A stretch of 64,000 bases of DNA, taken from Liolophura sinensis. Its lineage: Eukaryota; Mollusca; Polyplacophora; Chitonida; Chitonidae. The stretch is taken from the NCBI RefSeq assembly GCF_032854445.1, contig NC_088307.1, positions 24,005,953-24,069,952 on the forward strand, written 5' to 3'. Below, piece after piece: positions 36,282 through 48,115 of this stretch (the first letter of the stretch is position 1; each line of letters starts with the position of its first letter). The position numbers and the translations under genes were made by a program. The notes under the pieces were generated by a model. The model made no database searches. It saw only the letters and a program-made list of their open reading frames with translations, and had not been told where the DNA came from.

Positions 36282-36536
36282 GTAAGGTGAGTATGTGTGG
36301 TAAGTCTACATTAGGTCATTTATTACAATACTTCATTTGAGTCTGAGGAGAAGCAGATCTGTTCACATTGTGCAGGCTGGTGAACTGATACACAGAATGG
36401 TCACGCGTTTAATCAAGGGAATGGTGTCAGCCAAAGTATTGTTGAGGTGGACGATATTTTTTGTACATGTTCACTTGTTTCAGTAGTGAAATTTTACTTA
36501 CAGATGGATGTCAAGTTTATGGGGGCATTAATTGAT

Positions 36537-36687
36537 TTGACTGATTGGTGTTTTTACGCCGTACTCAAGAATATTTCACTTATATGACGCCGTCAGCATT
36601 ATGGTCGGAGGGAAACCGGACAGAGCCCGGGGAAACCCTCGACCATCCGCAGGCTGCTGGCAGGCCTTCCCAGTTACGGCCGGATGC
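36537..36687 (-). mobile_element. SINE-A copy, 5'-truncated
   Basis: GACTGATTGGTGTTTTTACG through GGCAGGCCTTCCCAGTTACG, GCCGGATG. The (TTTA)n tail has been lost or replaced and the head is absent. Confidence 0.87.
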
Positions 36688-37379
36688 ATTAATTGATGGA
36701 AGCGAAGTGTCCCAGAGATAGCCGCATCTCCCGTTACATGAACTCCACCGATGCATGGCCTGAAAAAGTACTATAAAACGAAGAGTTTTAAGGTAAATGA
36801 AAAACGATATGCCAAATCAGTGAGACAAAAAAAAAATCATATTCAGTGCATATTTAATAATTCTTAATATCGCCTCTGTTTTATGTATAGGTCGGGAATG
36901 TACGGAAATGACGTCATCGATCAACAAATATATCGTGACGAGCTTTGCACCCAGTATTCGCTCTTCCCCGGAAACAAAGTTGTTTTAACCGCTATCAATC
37001 CAATTTTCTCCTCAAGAAAAAAACTGATAAGCTTTCTTTGTACTTTTGTGTGTTAAGTCCATCGTATACTCCATATTTAAGAAATGAAAATCAAGCGTGC
37101 AAAACAAGTTTAGGATATCTCGACCTAAAAATGCAGATGTTAGGCACAGGAGCCACAAATTCAGTCAGCAGTACTCTCCAACCTCCAGTCGACTGCCATT
37201 CAACACTCGCACCACGAGGAAACCAAGGGCAGGCGAACGGCTCACTACTGGGGCGACGCAAGAGAACTTTTGTCTGGTTTATGCTACAAAATTCTTGTTA
37301 TTAAGTCCGAGAACCAAATAACCACAAAGTTGCGGGGAAGAACGTTAGTCCCTGCCTGGAAAGAGAGTTGCTACGTGAC

Positions 37380-37660
37380 AAGTTTACAGGAAATCAGAGA
37401 GTGTAAGTTCATTTTCCTATCACAAATGGACATTAAACTCTTCCGAAATTTCTCTCGATTATCAGGCGAGTGTCTGTGCCATCTACACCTCCTTCCGGCG
37501 CCATTATCAGCACTGAAGGATATTAATCCCTAGCTGAATTTTCTCTTACTCTGCCCCCAGTGGTGGCGTATTCCCATCTTCGACCCGACTTCGCATAATT
37601 GAAGACGATTGTCCGAAACAATTACAAGTACTTTGATTGGGTCAGCGGTAAATGAATGGC
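37380..37660 (+). promoter_or_regulatory. Candidate conserved non-coding stretch downstream of LMO4
   Basis: Repeat-free segment with CGCCATTATCAGCACTGAAG, GGATATTAATCCC and GCATAATTGAAGACG. Weak evidence; flagged for comparison with related genomes. Confidence 0.2.
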
Positions 37661-38614
37661 TTGGCCAACGCAGGCCACCATTCGAGTCCCACAAGAAAGG
37701 ACCACCAAGGGAAAAACTCTGAAACAAAAGGTGGCCATCTTATAGCAAATTTAGCGACCGTTTTGGGTATGGTAGAGATATAGGTTACAAATGCGCAATT
37801 CCCGCAATTCGGTGAAAGACTTGCCTCCAAATTGAAGAGTGAAGAGGCACTGATTGGATAATACTGCCACACAGACATTTGGCTGTTGATACACTATAAA
37901 TTTCTTCCTTGTTAATTGCACCTAGAAAAATATATGCTAATTTTGTCTGTTTTGGATAGAAAACATTTGCCCAATGTTACTACCCAACCCCCTGAAGGTT
38001 ACCAAGGTGACAAAATGCTATGACTTCACTTCCACCAGAAACAGCCTAAAAACTGGCGGTCAAGCTAGGTTGATTTCTTTTATATGTTGTAGACAAAATG
38101 CAACAAGCATGCCGTGGTATGGCTTTGTACCACGCCAAAATTAGGGCTACATATTTTAGGGTTGAATTTGAATAGTTTACTACACATATAGTATGAAAAA
38201 CCAATGCGCTCGTGTAACATACAAGGTTTGCGCCACTTTTTTTCAAGATGGCGTTTATTTGCACCAGAGAGGCTGTTTGGCGTGGAGTTAGCCATTGGAT
38301 GTTATGAGTGGCAGACTGCACCAGCCGGGGTAATCAAACGGGCTATCCCCCTGTGTCCGAAACTGACCTGATGGAATTGCCTTGACCACCACATGAGGTA
38401 CAGTTAAACCAAGACTAACTCGTAGCTCATGCCAAACTGCGACGAGGTGAAACATTCTCAGCCGTTAATCGCAGTGAATGTCGAGACACAGCCTACATGA
38501 TCTTATAGTTATCATGACATAACTTTATGAATATCACGATGGAATATTTCTTTTTTTTTGTTTGTTTACTTATTTACTCATTAATTTACTGTATCCTTTT
38601 AAACTTGTGTTTAA

Positions 38615-38782
38615 AGGGATACAGGATAGAAGTTAACTGGTTGACAGCGGAGATTGGGTTAAACCCTGTAGTTTCAGCCACGTTTGAATAAATATGCCCT
38701 ACCTAAAACACAGCTTGAGATAAGCAAAGACTGGACTTGCCTATCTTTCAAACCAGCCAATTAGAAACGGTCCTATATCCCT
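38615..38782 (+). mobile_element. Short MITE copy 1 (168 bp)
   Basis: AGGGATACAGGATAGAAGTT at the left and CTATATCCCT at the right form short inverted repeats, with TTAA on the left and TTAC on the right. It shares most of its length with the copy at 38957 (phrases such as TTGAATAAA, AGACTTGCC/GGACTTGCC, AGCCAAT). Confidence 0.6.
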
Positions 38783-38956
38783 TTACTGTCGTACTCAAGA
38801 CTTTTTTCTATACTATGACGGTCAGTTTTATATCAGTGCAGGAAACGGAGTGCCTCGAGTAAAAGACCGCCCTTAGCTAGTTATCTGGCAAACCTCCTGT
38901 ATGACTAAAACATGCATAGTGGAAAATGACGGAATGAATGAATGATTATGGTTTAA

Positions 38957-39135
38957 AGGGATACAAAATCGACGCTGATTGGCTGACAGAAGGATTAAGG
39001 GTTTACTGGGCTAAATCTTGCAGCCTTGGTCACGCTTGAATAAAATGTACCATATCTAAAATTCAGCTTAGGTAACGCATAGCCTAGACTTGCCTATCTC
39101 TCACCCTAGCCAATCATAATCGATTCCATATCCCT
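38957..39135 (+). mobile_element. Short MITE copy 2 (179 bp)
   Basis: Diverged direct repeat of the element at 38615, starting AGGGATACAAAATCGACGCT after TTAA and ending CCATATCCCT before TTCA. A short TIR-like end (TGTATCCTTTTAAAC) also sits just left of copy 1, so further family members may have been present. Confidence 0.6.
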
Positions 39136-39168
39136 TTCACGCCACCTCGGCAATATTTAAACTATATC

Positions 39169-39282
<114 letters not shown>

Positions 39283-39384
39283 TTTTATTCACTTTGATAT
39301 AGAAAAATCCATCCATTTGCAAAATATACGGATGGAAGTATTGTGGTAGGGTTAAATGTCACAGAAAACACACATACACAATGT

Positions 39385-39442
39385 ATAAAACCCGACAGTG
39401 TGATACATGGTTTGCAAATGGTCACACGTAACCGGTAGGTCT
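39385..39442 (-). repeat. Dispersed repeat R3 fragment
   Basis: On the complementary strand: CGGTTACGTGTGACCATTTG followed by ATCACACTGTCGGG. Only the central part is kept. Confidence 0.6.
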
Positions 39443-40609
39443 AAGCGTCGTGTCCAGTATTCGTAGCCTCTTGCCTGACTTTATCCTTTAGATTGTTTTG
39501 GAAATGGGTATTACCGACATGGAACTGCCTCTTTGTGGTGTGCGAATGATATACTAATATCCGACTGGACGCTTAGGCTCGTAGACCACAGAGAGGCGTT
39601 TCAATAATCGCAAGACCCATTTACAGAGCAGCCTTAAGACCGGACTTTTATCAAGTTGGGGGTTTTATTCTAACTGTTCATGTAAATACTTAAACAGCAC
39701 CAATTTATATTTAAATGGTGAGATCCGCTTATATAACATTATATAAGAGCAGCTTTGTATCGGATGAAATAGACCTTTAATGCCCACGCTCCGTCTGCTC
39801 TTTGGATAGTCGATGAATCAGCTTAGCTAAGATCTAATTATAACTACAACTTCTTCTACCAATAATTACCGACCTTTAAATATCAAAGGTACTAATGCCG
39901 GTAGAGAGAAAATTAAGCAAGTGTGGAATTCAAAGAAAAATCAAACTCTTTTCAATCGGCCCTTCGAATATTGCGGATATCTAACGATACGAGCCATATC
40001 GAGAACAACAAAACGTAACTCGTACAAGAAAATAATAACCTCTCACAACGAGCCAGTGGGCTATTATAAAAAAAATCCCCCCAAAAAAACACACACACAC
40101 GCACGCACACACCCCCTACATCGACTTCTATGTATAAAGTGGACATCAATAAATTAGTTTTATTATTCTGGGATTTTTAGATGATGAAGTGAATTCGTGT
40201 AACCCTCCTGTGTTATACAGTCAATTACTTTAATTGTGTGGCTAAGTACGTCAGCGAGCGCCCTTCACGAGACTGCGGGCTTTCATGCCGCACTTTCCTC
40301 ACTGATTCTCTCCAGCTACAGCCCTGGAAAAAAGCGCTGTTCAGACGTGCTGTACTCCTGTAGCCTAGCCCTCATTAGGTTCTGAGTTGATAGCTTCGAC
40401 AGAAACCCTCGCTTATTACGTGATGCCTATCTCGTTAAGTGATGTTCTTATGATAAATTGTACACGATTAGTTTCATCAGGTAAATGCATGGGATTTCGT
40501 TGAAAAGGAAGCCGGGTGAAGAGAGAGAAGTCTGCCTGCTGACAACCTGGCTTTTAGTGAGTGCATGTACAAATGGGAGATTACTCTGTTGTGTTCCACG
40601 AGGGACATT

Positions 40610-40787
40610 TACGTACAGTAAAATAATATTTCGTACACCAATCGTCGTCCATACTGACCGTTCCAGGTCAATAATCGCAAGACCGATTTCAAAACCAGTG
40701 TGTGACACGAACTATCAAAGAACTAAGAAAGTATATGAAGTGAAAAATTTGGACGGATTCACGTACGACATAAGCGGTATCACAGCA
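40610..40787 (+). repeat. Dispersed repeat R4 copy
   Basis: GACCGTTCCAGGTCAATAAT, CGCAAGACCGATTTC, then GAACTATCAAAGAACTAAGA match the R4 family. It continues directly into R5. Confidence 0.6.
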
Positions 40788-41212
40788 CCGAGATAGGTTG
40801 GTCATATTCCCAACTTAGCATCCACACTAAACGGAATCCGAATGGTTAACTTCACTAACCTCGAACTCTATTCTGCTGCCGGCGCTGTCCATAAAATTAG
40901 AGGCTTTATTATCTCATCATGTTGGAATAATAAAGACCACAACATTGCTATTAACAGAAACATAAGCCACACCTCCACATTGTCAACATCCGAACTTCGC
41001 AGGCCGCCATTTTCGAATCACGTCTCCGTTGATACAGTGTGGACTATGCTCCTCTCCCGAAAATTGAGATCACTTCTTTTTAACAATAGTTGCTTATAAT
41101 TCTTTCTGTTCATTATAAAAACAAATATTAACGTTGGTATTCCCACACAAGTTGATAATCGCGCTTTTAATGGTGTAATCTTTTTAGTTTCAAATCAAAA
41201 GTTCCACAAGTT
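40788..41212 (+). repeat. Dispersed repeat R5, copy 2
   Basis: Counterpart of the 30.1 kb copy in the same orientation (GAGATAGGTTGGTCATATTC; TTAGCATCCACACTAAACG; GTGGACTATGCTCCTCTCCC; CAATAGTTGCTTATAATTC). Directly upstream lies an R4 copy, suggesting R4 and R5 may be parts of one larger element. Confidence 0.7.
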
Positions 41213-41435
41213 TATTTTTTTTTCAGACGTTGTAATCTCTTGATGTTTAAAGACAGGTAATGGCCGTACGGGAGAAATACTTGCCTTGAAATTGTCGGAA
41301 AAATTGGGTATTGGCTCAATCTCGGGGATGTCAAGGACAGATTTTTCTCCGGTGTCCACTGTTTCGGGAGTTTGGATTCAGTGGATCGTGTCAGTTTAGA
41401 TGGTCTTACAGCATTATTGAGCCAGACCGTCCATT

Positions 41436-41640
41436 GTGATCAACGACTAGTATACGAATGTCTATTTTGGCGCCTAGATTTACATCATTATTGTTCCGGA
41501 TGTTCACTTTGGTTGACGACTTGTATGCGAATATTTGTTTTGAGGCCCAGATCTACATCATTAGTGCTTGGAACGTTCATTCTGGTTAACAACTGGTTCA
41601 CGAATGTCTGTTTCTTTGTGCTCGTCCCAAATCATTTGCC
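41436..41640 (+). repeat. 73-bp tandem repeat, about 2.7 units
   Basis: Three successive copies of a segment beginning G(A/T)T(C/G/A)A(C/A)(G/A)ACT and containing CGAAT(G/A)T(C/T)TGTTT, then AGATCTACATCATTA and a GTTCATTCTG-like end. The repeated motif is the reverse complement of the R4 family end found just downstream at 41685. Confidence 0.7.
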
Positions 41641-41684
41641 TTAACAGCGTACACATTAAGCTCGTCCGTGGTTGAATTCATAGG

Positions 41685-41950
41685 TCGAAACAAACATTCG
41701 TATACCAGCCGTCAGCCAAAGGTCATCCAGGTCAATAATCGCAAGGCCAATTCGCAAATCGACATATAACACAAACCATCAAAGCGATAAGAAAGTATGA
41801 AAAGTACGAAAATAGGATGGAAACATGTAAAGAGAAGCAGTCAGTCATGTTTGAAAGACGCAAGGTGTGTTCTAGGCGACTGAGTGAAATCTGTATTCAA
41901 ACCGTTTACCATGCTAGAATATCAGTTATCCCTGATGTGAGGACACATGC
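41685..41950 (+). repeat. Dispersed repeat R4 copy
   Basis: GGTCGAAACAAACATTCGTA, ATACCAGCCGTCAGCC, then GGTCAATAATCGCAAGGCCA and AAGAGAAGCAGTCAGTCATG. Inverted partners of the first phrase lie just upstream in the 73-bp repeat, as expected for an element with inverted ends. Confidence 0.65.
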
Positions 41951-42238
41951 ACCACATCCTTATTTAGCACATAATTATACATAAATTTGTTGAATTTCCC
42001 TTACACCAGGCGGCAGTTCCAAATGCCCACCACATACCAATAGCATTGTCGAGTGGCCACAGACTTGCCTATATTTGTAATATTTTAATCTCTTCTCTTT
42101 CCCAGTTTGAAGGAATTTGAAGTTAAGATAGTGCCATTTCTTTCTTTATCGTGCTATTTATTTAACTTTTGACCGTAAAAAGAACGGTTGTCTTTTGAAT
42201 AGATTTAATTTTAAGATTCCGAGACAGACGACGCCTAC

Positions 42239-42432
42239 ATTTATTTATGTATTTGATTGATGTTTTACGCCATACTCGAGAATATTTTACTTATACGACG
42301 GCGACCAGAATTTAGGTGGGAGGAAACCTGTCAGAGCCCGAGGGAAACCCACGATTATCCGCAGGGTGCTGACAAACCTTCCCACGTACGGCCGGGAATG
42401 ACGCGGACTTTGACACTTACATGCAGCGACCT
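42239..42432 (-). mobile_element. SINE-A copy, 5'-truncated
   Basis: TTTATTTATGTATTTGATTG followed by the full body to CACGTACGGCCGG and a decayed continuation (CACTTACATGCAGCGACC). The last part of the head is missing. Confidence 0.88.
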
Positions 42433-42879
42433 CAGTATAAATGTCAAGGGTGTTTAAGAAAAAGTTTGGATTTTCTATCAGTTGTATTTATTGTTAAGTT
42501 TCATTTGGAAATGAGAGCGGCACTCTGGATTGTATAGACATGGACAACACGTTAAGCCAGGATCTATGGCGATGTGGGAATGTACATTGTGTCGGATTTA
42601 ATCCAGCCTAGTTATAGATCCAACATGGTGCTGGTATAAACACGTTTGCACGCTGGACGTTTTCAAGGTTGAAGGAAAACTTTCTACTTTAACACAAATC
42701 TAAGTTTTTCAAAGCTTGTATTCAATGAAACATAACTTAAAAGCTGATTATTTATTTATATATATTTGTACAAAATAGCATTTTTAAACGACGGTGCAAA
42801 AGTTTGTGGGTGGAACAAATAGGATTAAAACATTGCCTTTCGCCAAATAATTGACAACCATTTTGGCTAAAAAGCTGCA

Positions 42880-43020
42880 GCAGAATGGGCGAGGCTTGGA
42901 TTCGAACCTGTCACCCCATAATCTAAGGACGTAAACGTTGACTAGCGTGATAATATCCTATCGGCGCATGGTAAAGGGTCAACGCTTTAGTCAGCTGGGC
43001 TGACTGAGCCAAGTTTAGTG
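42880..43020 (-). mobile_element. tRNA-like SINE head (SINE-C type), decayed
   Basis: On the + strand GGCTTGGATTCGAACCTGTC (B-box complement) and ACGCTTTAGTCAGCTGGGCT lie in the order expected for a reversed tRNA-derived SINE. It lies 130 bp upstream of the first tRNA-Cys gene but is unrelated to it. Confidence 0.45.
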
Positions 43021-43152
43021 TGTAAGGAGATATACATCAGTGGTACAGTTATATAGAGCGGTTGACAGCGTGTCGCTGTATACCATGGATATATCGGCTT
43101 GGATAGTGTCACGTATTATATACTTCATAAATACGATGTTGACGTCCTAAAT

Positions 43153-43224
43153 GGGGATATAGCTCAGTGGTAGAGCATTCGACTGCAGATCGAGAGGTCT
43201 CCGGTTCGATCCCGGATGTCCCCT
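43153..43224 (+). tRNA. tRNA-Cys (GCA)
   Basis: A 72-nt cloverleaf folds without gaps. The acceptor GGGGATA pairs with TGTCCCC (one G:U), the D arm is GCTC/GAGC, and the anticodon stem TTCGA/TCGAG carries loop CTGCAGA (anticodon GCA). The T arm is TCCGG/CCGGA with TTCGATC, and the discriminator is T, as expected for tRNA-Cys. It decodes UGC/UGU. The internal A box (TAGCTCAGTGGTAGA) and B box (GGTTCGATCC) are intact, and a TTTT pol III terminator follows within 10 bp. Its flanks are unlike those of the main array, so it is an isolated member. Confidence 0.97.
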
Positions 43225-43884
43225 GGTATTTTGTTTATGTTTGTTAAAGTAAAAAGGGTATAATCAATCCAGCCACAGTCCTTGTACTGTAATTACTGAA
43301 TTGTTTTTTTAAAAACCCATTAAAATGAACTGTAATTATATTAGATATCATGTAAGCATGCAATTTGTTTATTCTGACAAGAAATGGTCAATTTAAAACA
43401 ACAACAAAAAATAAAACAGCCAGCATATACATTCTTCTCTGAAGAAAATCAGTTAATTAGTTAATCAAATTATGTATCTCTTTTGCACTTTAATTGCATC
43501 TATCCATGTATGCAATGCTGAGATTTGGATAGGCACGATGCATAGGCAGCCCCTACAGCTCCGGGTACACCAAAATGTGACACAAAGATGAGACATGAAG
43601 CAGAGGGAAAGAGATTTCGGACTATGTGTGCATATTACTGATTATAAAATGCTGTGAAAAGTCGTGAAAATATATTATAGATATAGGGTATACTAAAGAC
43701 AGTGTACCGATAAGCTGGCATTGAAATAACATTCTAAAACCCATCCCTATATGTGATTAGACTTATTTATGCGAAATATGAAAAGTCATGTAAAATTTTA
43801 CGTAATTTTGTAGGCCTTTGGGATAGATTATCAAAAACATTTAGTTGCTGCCGTTGAGAGCTTGCCATTACATGATCAAATTCT

Positions 43885-44052
43885 TGTTAATGCTTCCTCT
43901 CCGACCCTACGTGGGAAGGTCTGCCAGCAACCTGCGGATGGCCGTGGGTTTCCGCAGGCTCTGCCCGATTTCCTCCCACCATGATGCTGACCGCCGTCGT
44001 ATAAGTGAAATATTCTTGAGTACGGCGTAAAACATCAATGAAATAAATAAAT
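43885..44052 (+). mobile_element. SINE-A copy, 5'-truncated
   Basis: Starts at GCTTCCTCTCCGACCCTACG and continues to TTGAGTACGGCGTAAAACAT with (AAAT)n. The 3' half is well conserved. Confidence 0.9.
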
Positions 44053-44257
44053 TTTAAAAAATCATATTAAATGCCATAGGTGGGTGGGGTGTCAGGAGCT
44101 TGCTGGTTTATACTCAGCTGATTTTTCAGGCACAAATTCAACTATTCCGGAATTGGCTGGAGCTTTAAGTGCGGAGGTTTGTCAGTTACATGGCGGGGGC
44201 GTTGGTTTAGTCCGGGAACTCCAGTTTCCCCCGCCGATAAACGTGACAGGCACAACA

Positions 44258-44286
44258 TGTGTTTATTTATTTATTTATTTATTTAT
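44258..44286 (+). repeat. (TTTA)n microsatellite
   Basis: Seven TTTA units of the type seen at the 3' end of SINE-A. The following 80 bp end with a SINE-A-like phrase (AAACACCAATCAAATA), so this may be a decayed SINE locus. Confidence 0.6.
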
Positions 44287-45144
44287 AAGATTATTGTTTA
44301 AAACCACAATCAAGCAATTGTCAGTTATACAACAGGACCGCGCTAAACACCAATCAAATATATCAATCATTCAATGAGTCATTTATAACCTATGAAGCAG
44401 CTAACCTAGATTCATTTAAGAAACAAGCCCCATCACAGAGATGAACATGAAAGTTTCTCACATATATACTTTGTCCAGTCAGGGATAGTACATGTGGATC
44501 TAAACAGAAAACTTTGGGCTTATTTTGCAAATGTAAATGTTGTTAAGATTGCATTTTTCCTTTCAGATAAATGTGTCTTCTATATATGTTAGTAGTTAAC
44601 GATTCTAGAATTTTCTCTTTCGACAAACATTGCTACATGTATTGGATAATCTGACTGCAACGGGAGCAAAAGGCTGATGGAAGTTCTAGTGAAATTACAT
44701 CATCGCAGCTTGTATTGAACGTAAAATGTTCACGACTGTTAAGACATGAAATGGTCATTTGTGGGCCTTACGCAATGTAGGTTATTTTGTAGGATTAAAC
44801 TGTTGCAGTGTATATACATAAGCCACGGCCCAAGGCTAGTTTTCCAGTATAACCACTTGAAATCCTCTGAACGGAAGTCAAGCTGAATATAACTCGAGAA
44901 TGGACAAGATAAATAGAACTATTATACGCATTTGAATGAATGAATGGATTTCAGTTCATTGCTATCTGGACAGTATTGCAGACTTATTATGTCAAAAACA
45001 TGATAGAACCAGAAAATATAGCTACGGCTTTCAACAGGAGAACGAAAACATTGCATAAAATCAAAACAAAATGGGGAAGGGCGGTTTTTTTAAAAATAAG
45101 TTCAAATTCAATGGCCAAACCAGATTTTAACAAAAAAAACGAAA

Positions 45145-45375
45145 ACACTTGCCTACCAGCTGTCAACCAAAATGTACCTTCCACTTCAATAATTCCCACA
45201 ACAACGGTCAACACAATCTACCAAAGAATTATGAATGTGTATTAAGTAAGCAATTAAGACAGATTTATACAAGGAGAAGCGGTCAACCATTTTCAATGAT
45301 GTCATGAAGGCACAAGGAATGTTCCAGGCTAGTGAGTGGATTCGGTATTCACATAGTGTACTATGCTACTTTATA
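45145..45375 (+). repeat. Dispersed repeat R4 copy, diverged
   Basis: TGCCTACCAGCTGTCAACC, then AAGGAGAAGCGGTCAACC, CATTTTCAATGATGTCATGA and TAGTGTACTATGCTAC parallel the 41.7 kb copy in order and spacing. Confidence 0.6.
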
Positions 45376-46184
45376 AGTTGTCAATAATCAAAGTATGTAC
45401 CTCAGTTGCGCTTTCATTGCAACTGCTCATATTCTCTACGTGGTGATCAAATTCAACACGATGAATATACAGCCTCTAGCCCCAGGTTAAGCGGCGTAAG
45501 ACACAGTTGTGAAGCAGAGTGCCAGAGATTCTCGGCATTTATTCACTTATAAATTGTGTGTGTTTATATATTTAATTGTAAAGCACTGTATTATACATAT
45601 AGATAGGCAAATTAGAAAAAACGTCGTCGATGAAGCGACAAATATTGATTGATAGATGTCTTCAAATATGAAACTATGTGTTTAGGACGGTTAGTGAAAT
45701 TCGCTTAAAACGTGAAGTGCCAAGAAACAGAGCCTGACAAATGTCTAGCGCCGCTTTATGTTTTCTACACTGGGCCAGTATTCGAGCTGAGAAACTTCAA
45801 AACCTACACGTATTAGTGGAAGAGGCGAAGCGGTAACTTTGACCACTGTTCTTATGCAGATGTTGGCATGAATTTACTCTTAGTATAACAAGAGCAGCAT
45901 TTCAACCAGATGTCAATAAATATGAAACTGTACTGGCATCCACGAATAATGTGGACAGCGCCTCCACTGTGAGAAGATTGGAAGTGTGTCCGGAAATAAC
46001 CGTCGTTGAAACCTGCGCTATGAGGAGTATGCACGCGTGGCCGAAGATTGTAGTTGTTCAAACCAAGACAGAAAAAGGACAGATAAATTAAGTCCAAAAT
46101 CCAAAATCGTCTACAACAATTTAAATAATATGATTATATATCATATTTATCTTTCAGCATTATTTCTGTCTTGTCATCCCCGAA

Positions 46185-46290
46185 TGTCTCTCCAATACCG
46201 ACATATTTATGGTGCTACTTCCCTAGAACGCCATGCCAAAGACACCGAACCAGCGACGGTATACTGACACTATAAGCCCATCAAACTGAT
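46185..46290 (-). mobile_element. SINE-B core fragment, decayed
   Basis: CATGCCAAAGACACCGAACC and GTATACTGACACTATAAGCC match the core of the 47.9 kb SINE-B copy at corresponding spacing. Head and tail are not recognisable. Confidence 0.55.
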
Positions 46291-46769
46291 TCTCTTTGTT
46301 TGATTCCGTCATATTTCCATGCTTTATATACTGTCTTAGTTTTTTTGATTTGTGTCGTTTGTGTAAGACTGCTTCGACGCATAGGTTCATGTATGCTTTG
46401 CAAATGTATTACAGTGACTATATATTATCGACGTCATTCTTTGCTAAAACATGCACACATGGTAATGACACGCTCATTGATTCTATGCTCGGTGTAAAAT
46501 GCAGGGCCCATTTGTTCGAAAGTGTATTGGCTAATACTTGTTTTAGGCCATTTTGTTATATTTAAGATTTTAGGCAAATTCAGCAGCCAATGCTGCTATC
46601 AAAATTCAGAGTATAACAATAGTAGATTTAGCTGATATTTAATATCAGTGACGCAATTATTTTTGGCCTAAGTACTAAATTGAAAACTTGGCTTAGAGTT
46701 AAATCTGTCATTAAATCCATTTCTGGATTATTTGTGGTAAAAAGTGTTATAACAGAAAAAAGGCAATAT

Positions 46770-47276
46770 GTTTATCAAATGAATAATCACATTCATTTTC
46801 AAAATAGGTGGATTCACTTCGGGTATTTAGCCACAGCCTTAGTATTATCACAGTTTGAAATCAGGGCAGTACTTCATTTGCATAATATGAGTTTCACAAA
46901 AGTTGTTTTAAAGAAAGGAGGAGAATGCATATAAGAAAGGACATTTCTGTAACATCTGTATTTTTTTCACAAAATTAAAGAACTTCACACTTCAATTTAA
47001 GAATGCTAAGGTTCGCCTTTTAGACCAGACTGACACCTGTCAGATATCTAATTCTTGCCATTACACTGAAGTTGAAATTTAAGTTGAATAAAAAAATACG
47101 GCCAGGTCACTGGATTATCTGCGACAAAAACATCATAGTTTTACAACATAAACGTTGGAAATGATACTGTTCTTAAATACATAGACCAGTGGGCAAAAAC
47201 AATGAGGGGACATCCGGGATCGAACCGGATACCTCTCGATCTGCAGTCGAATGCTCTACCACTGAGCTATATCCCC
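46770..47276 (-). repeat. Segmental duplicate, copy 2 (inverted)
   Basis: Reverse complement of the 59.05-59.73 kb flank: AATCCAGTGACCTGGCCGTA, TTTCAACTTCAGTGTAATGG, TGTTACAGAAATGTCCTTTC, CCCGAAGTGAATCCACCTAT. Similarity extends up to and includes the tRNA, showing the tRNA moved with its flank rather than by retroposition. Confidence 0.85.
47205..47276 (-). tRNA. tRNA-Cys (GCA), minus strand
   Basis: Identical to the consensus gene except for one change in the variable region (AGGTA instead of AGGTC). The stems, anticodon GCA and U discriminator are intact. A pol III terminator (GTTTTTG on the - strand) follows. About 490 bp of its downstream flank matches the flank of the 59049 gene, in inverted orientation. 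Confidence 0.95.
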
Positions 47277-47339
47277 ACATATTTCATGCTCCCGCTGTCA
47301 ACAGCTATAGCATTACAAATCTAGAATTTGATAAGAGTG

Positions 47340-47515
47340 ACTGTTAAGGGGTCAATAACGACAGTAACAGTTTAAAAAGAAACAACGTTCAGCACAAACC
47401 ACAATGCAAAAAAAAATTAAGAAGATATATGAAGTAAGAAATTATGACTGTTCCACACAAAGTGAAGAAGCAGTCTTCAACTATGAGAAACTGCTGTGGT
47501 TTGCTATGCATATAA
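47340..47515 (+). repeat. Dispersed repeat R4 fragment, diverged
   Basis: GGGGTCAATAACGACAGTAA, CACAAACCACAATGC and GAAGAAGCAGTCTTCAACTA follow the R4 order. It starts about 60 bp from the tRNA-Cys gene at 47205-47276. Confidence 0.45.
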
Positions 47516-47694
47516 GAAAACACATGAAGGCATGTCTTTGCGAGATCTTTTCAATAGTGTTTTTCTCATAAATTCATGTATCTCCCATTTGAACTATCTG
47601 TTGAACATTGTACAGTTGCATAGATGGATACGTTTGTCAAGACTTGATTGTATAAAGATCGTATCCACCAGAAGCAACTTGGAAGCTTATTTTT

Positions 47695-47845
47695 TATGTA
47701 TGTATGTGTGTATGTATGTGTGTATGTATGTGTGTATGTATGTATGTATGTATGTATGTATGTATGTATGTATGTATGTATGTATGTATGTATGTATGTA
47801 TGTATGTATGGATGGATGGATGGATGTATGTATGCATGCATGTAA
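47695..47845 (+). repeat. (ATGT)n microsatellite with GGAT block
   Basis: About 35 tetranucleotide units: TATG/TGTG variants on the left, pure TATG in the middle, four GGAT units, then TGTATGCATGCATG. It joins directly to the 3' end of the SINE-B copy at 47846, whose tail repeat it extends. Long open frames through it are artefacts. Confidence 0.95.
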
Positions 47846-48115
47846 GCTTGGGGTTTAACGTCGAACTTAACAACTTTCATTCATTTGGCGACTAGGAGTC
47901 ATTAGGTGTAGGTACTGTGTCTTCTTGTAGGAGGGCGAGTCCATTCCGCCAAAGTGCTGCCGCCACTGAAGTACCATGCCGAAGACACCAGACATGACAT
48001 CCGGCCTAGTCACATTATACTGACACCGGGCAACCAGTCATGTTTCCTTGCTCTCAGTGCTGATCGCCAAGCCAGTACAATCGTTAAAGTCTTTGGTATG
48101 ACTCGACCCGGAAGT
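47846..48115 (-). mobile_element. SINE-B copy, nearly full length
   Basis: On the + strand the tail comes first (GCTTGGGGTTTAACGTCG), then CGCCAAAGTGCTGCCGCCAC, CATGCCGAAGACACCAGACA, ATTATACTGACACCGGGCAA, and the head end AAAGTCTTTGGTATGACTCG. It contains the segment that is deleted in the 9.6 kb copy. Its tail joins the (ATGT)n microsatellite. Confidence 0.8.

Noticed and set aside
47496-47895. Long Met-Tyr-Val-Cys and Tyr-Ile-His-Thr repeat frames
   Set aside because: They are translations of the (ATGT)n microsatellite.
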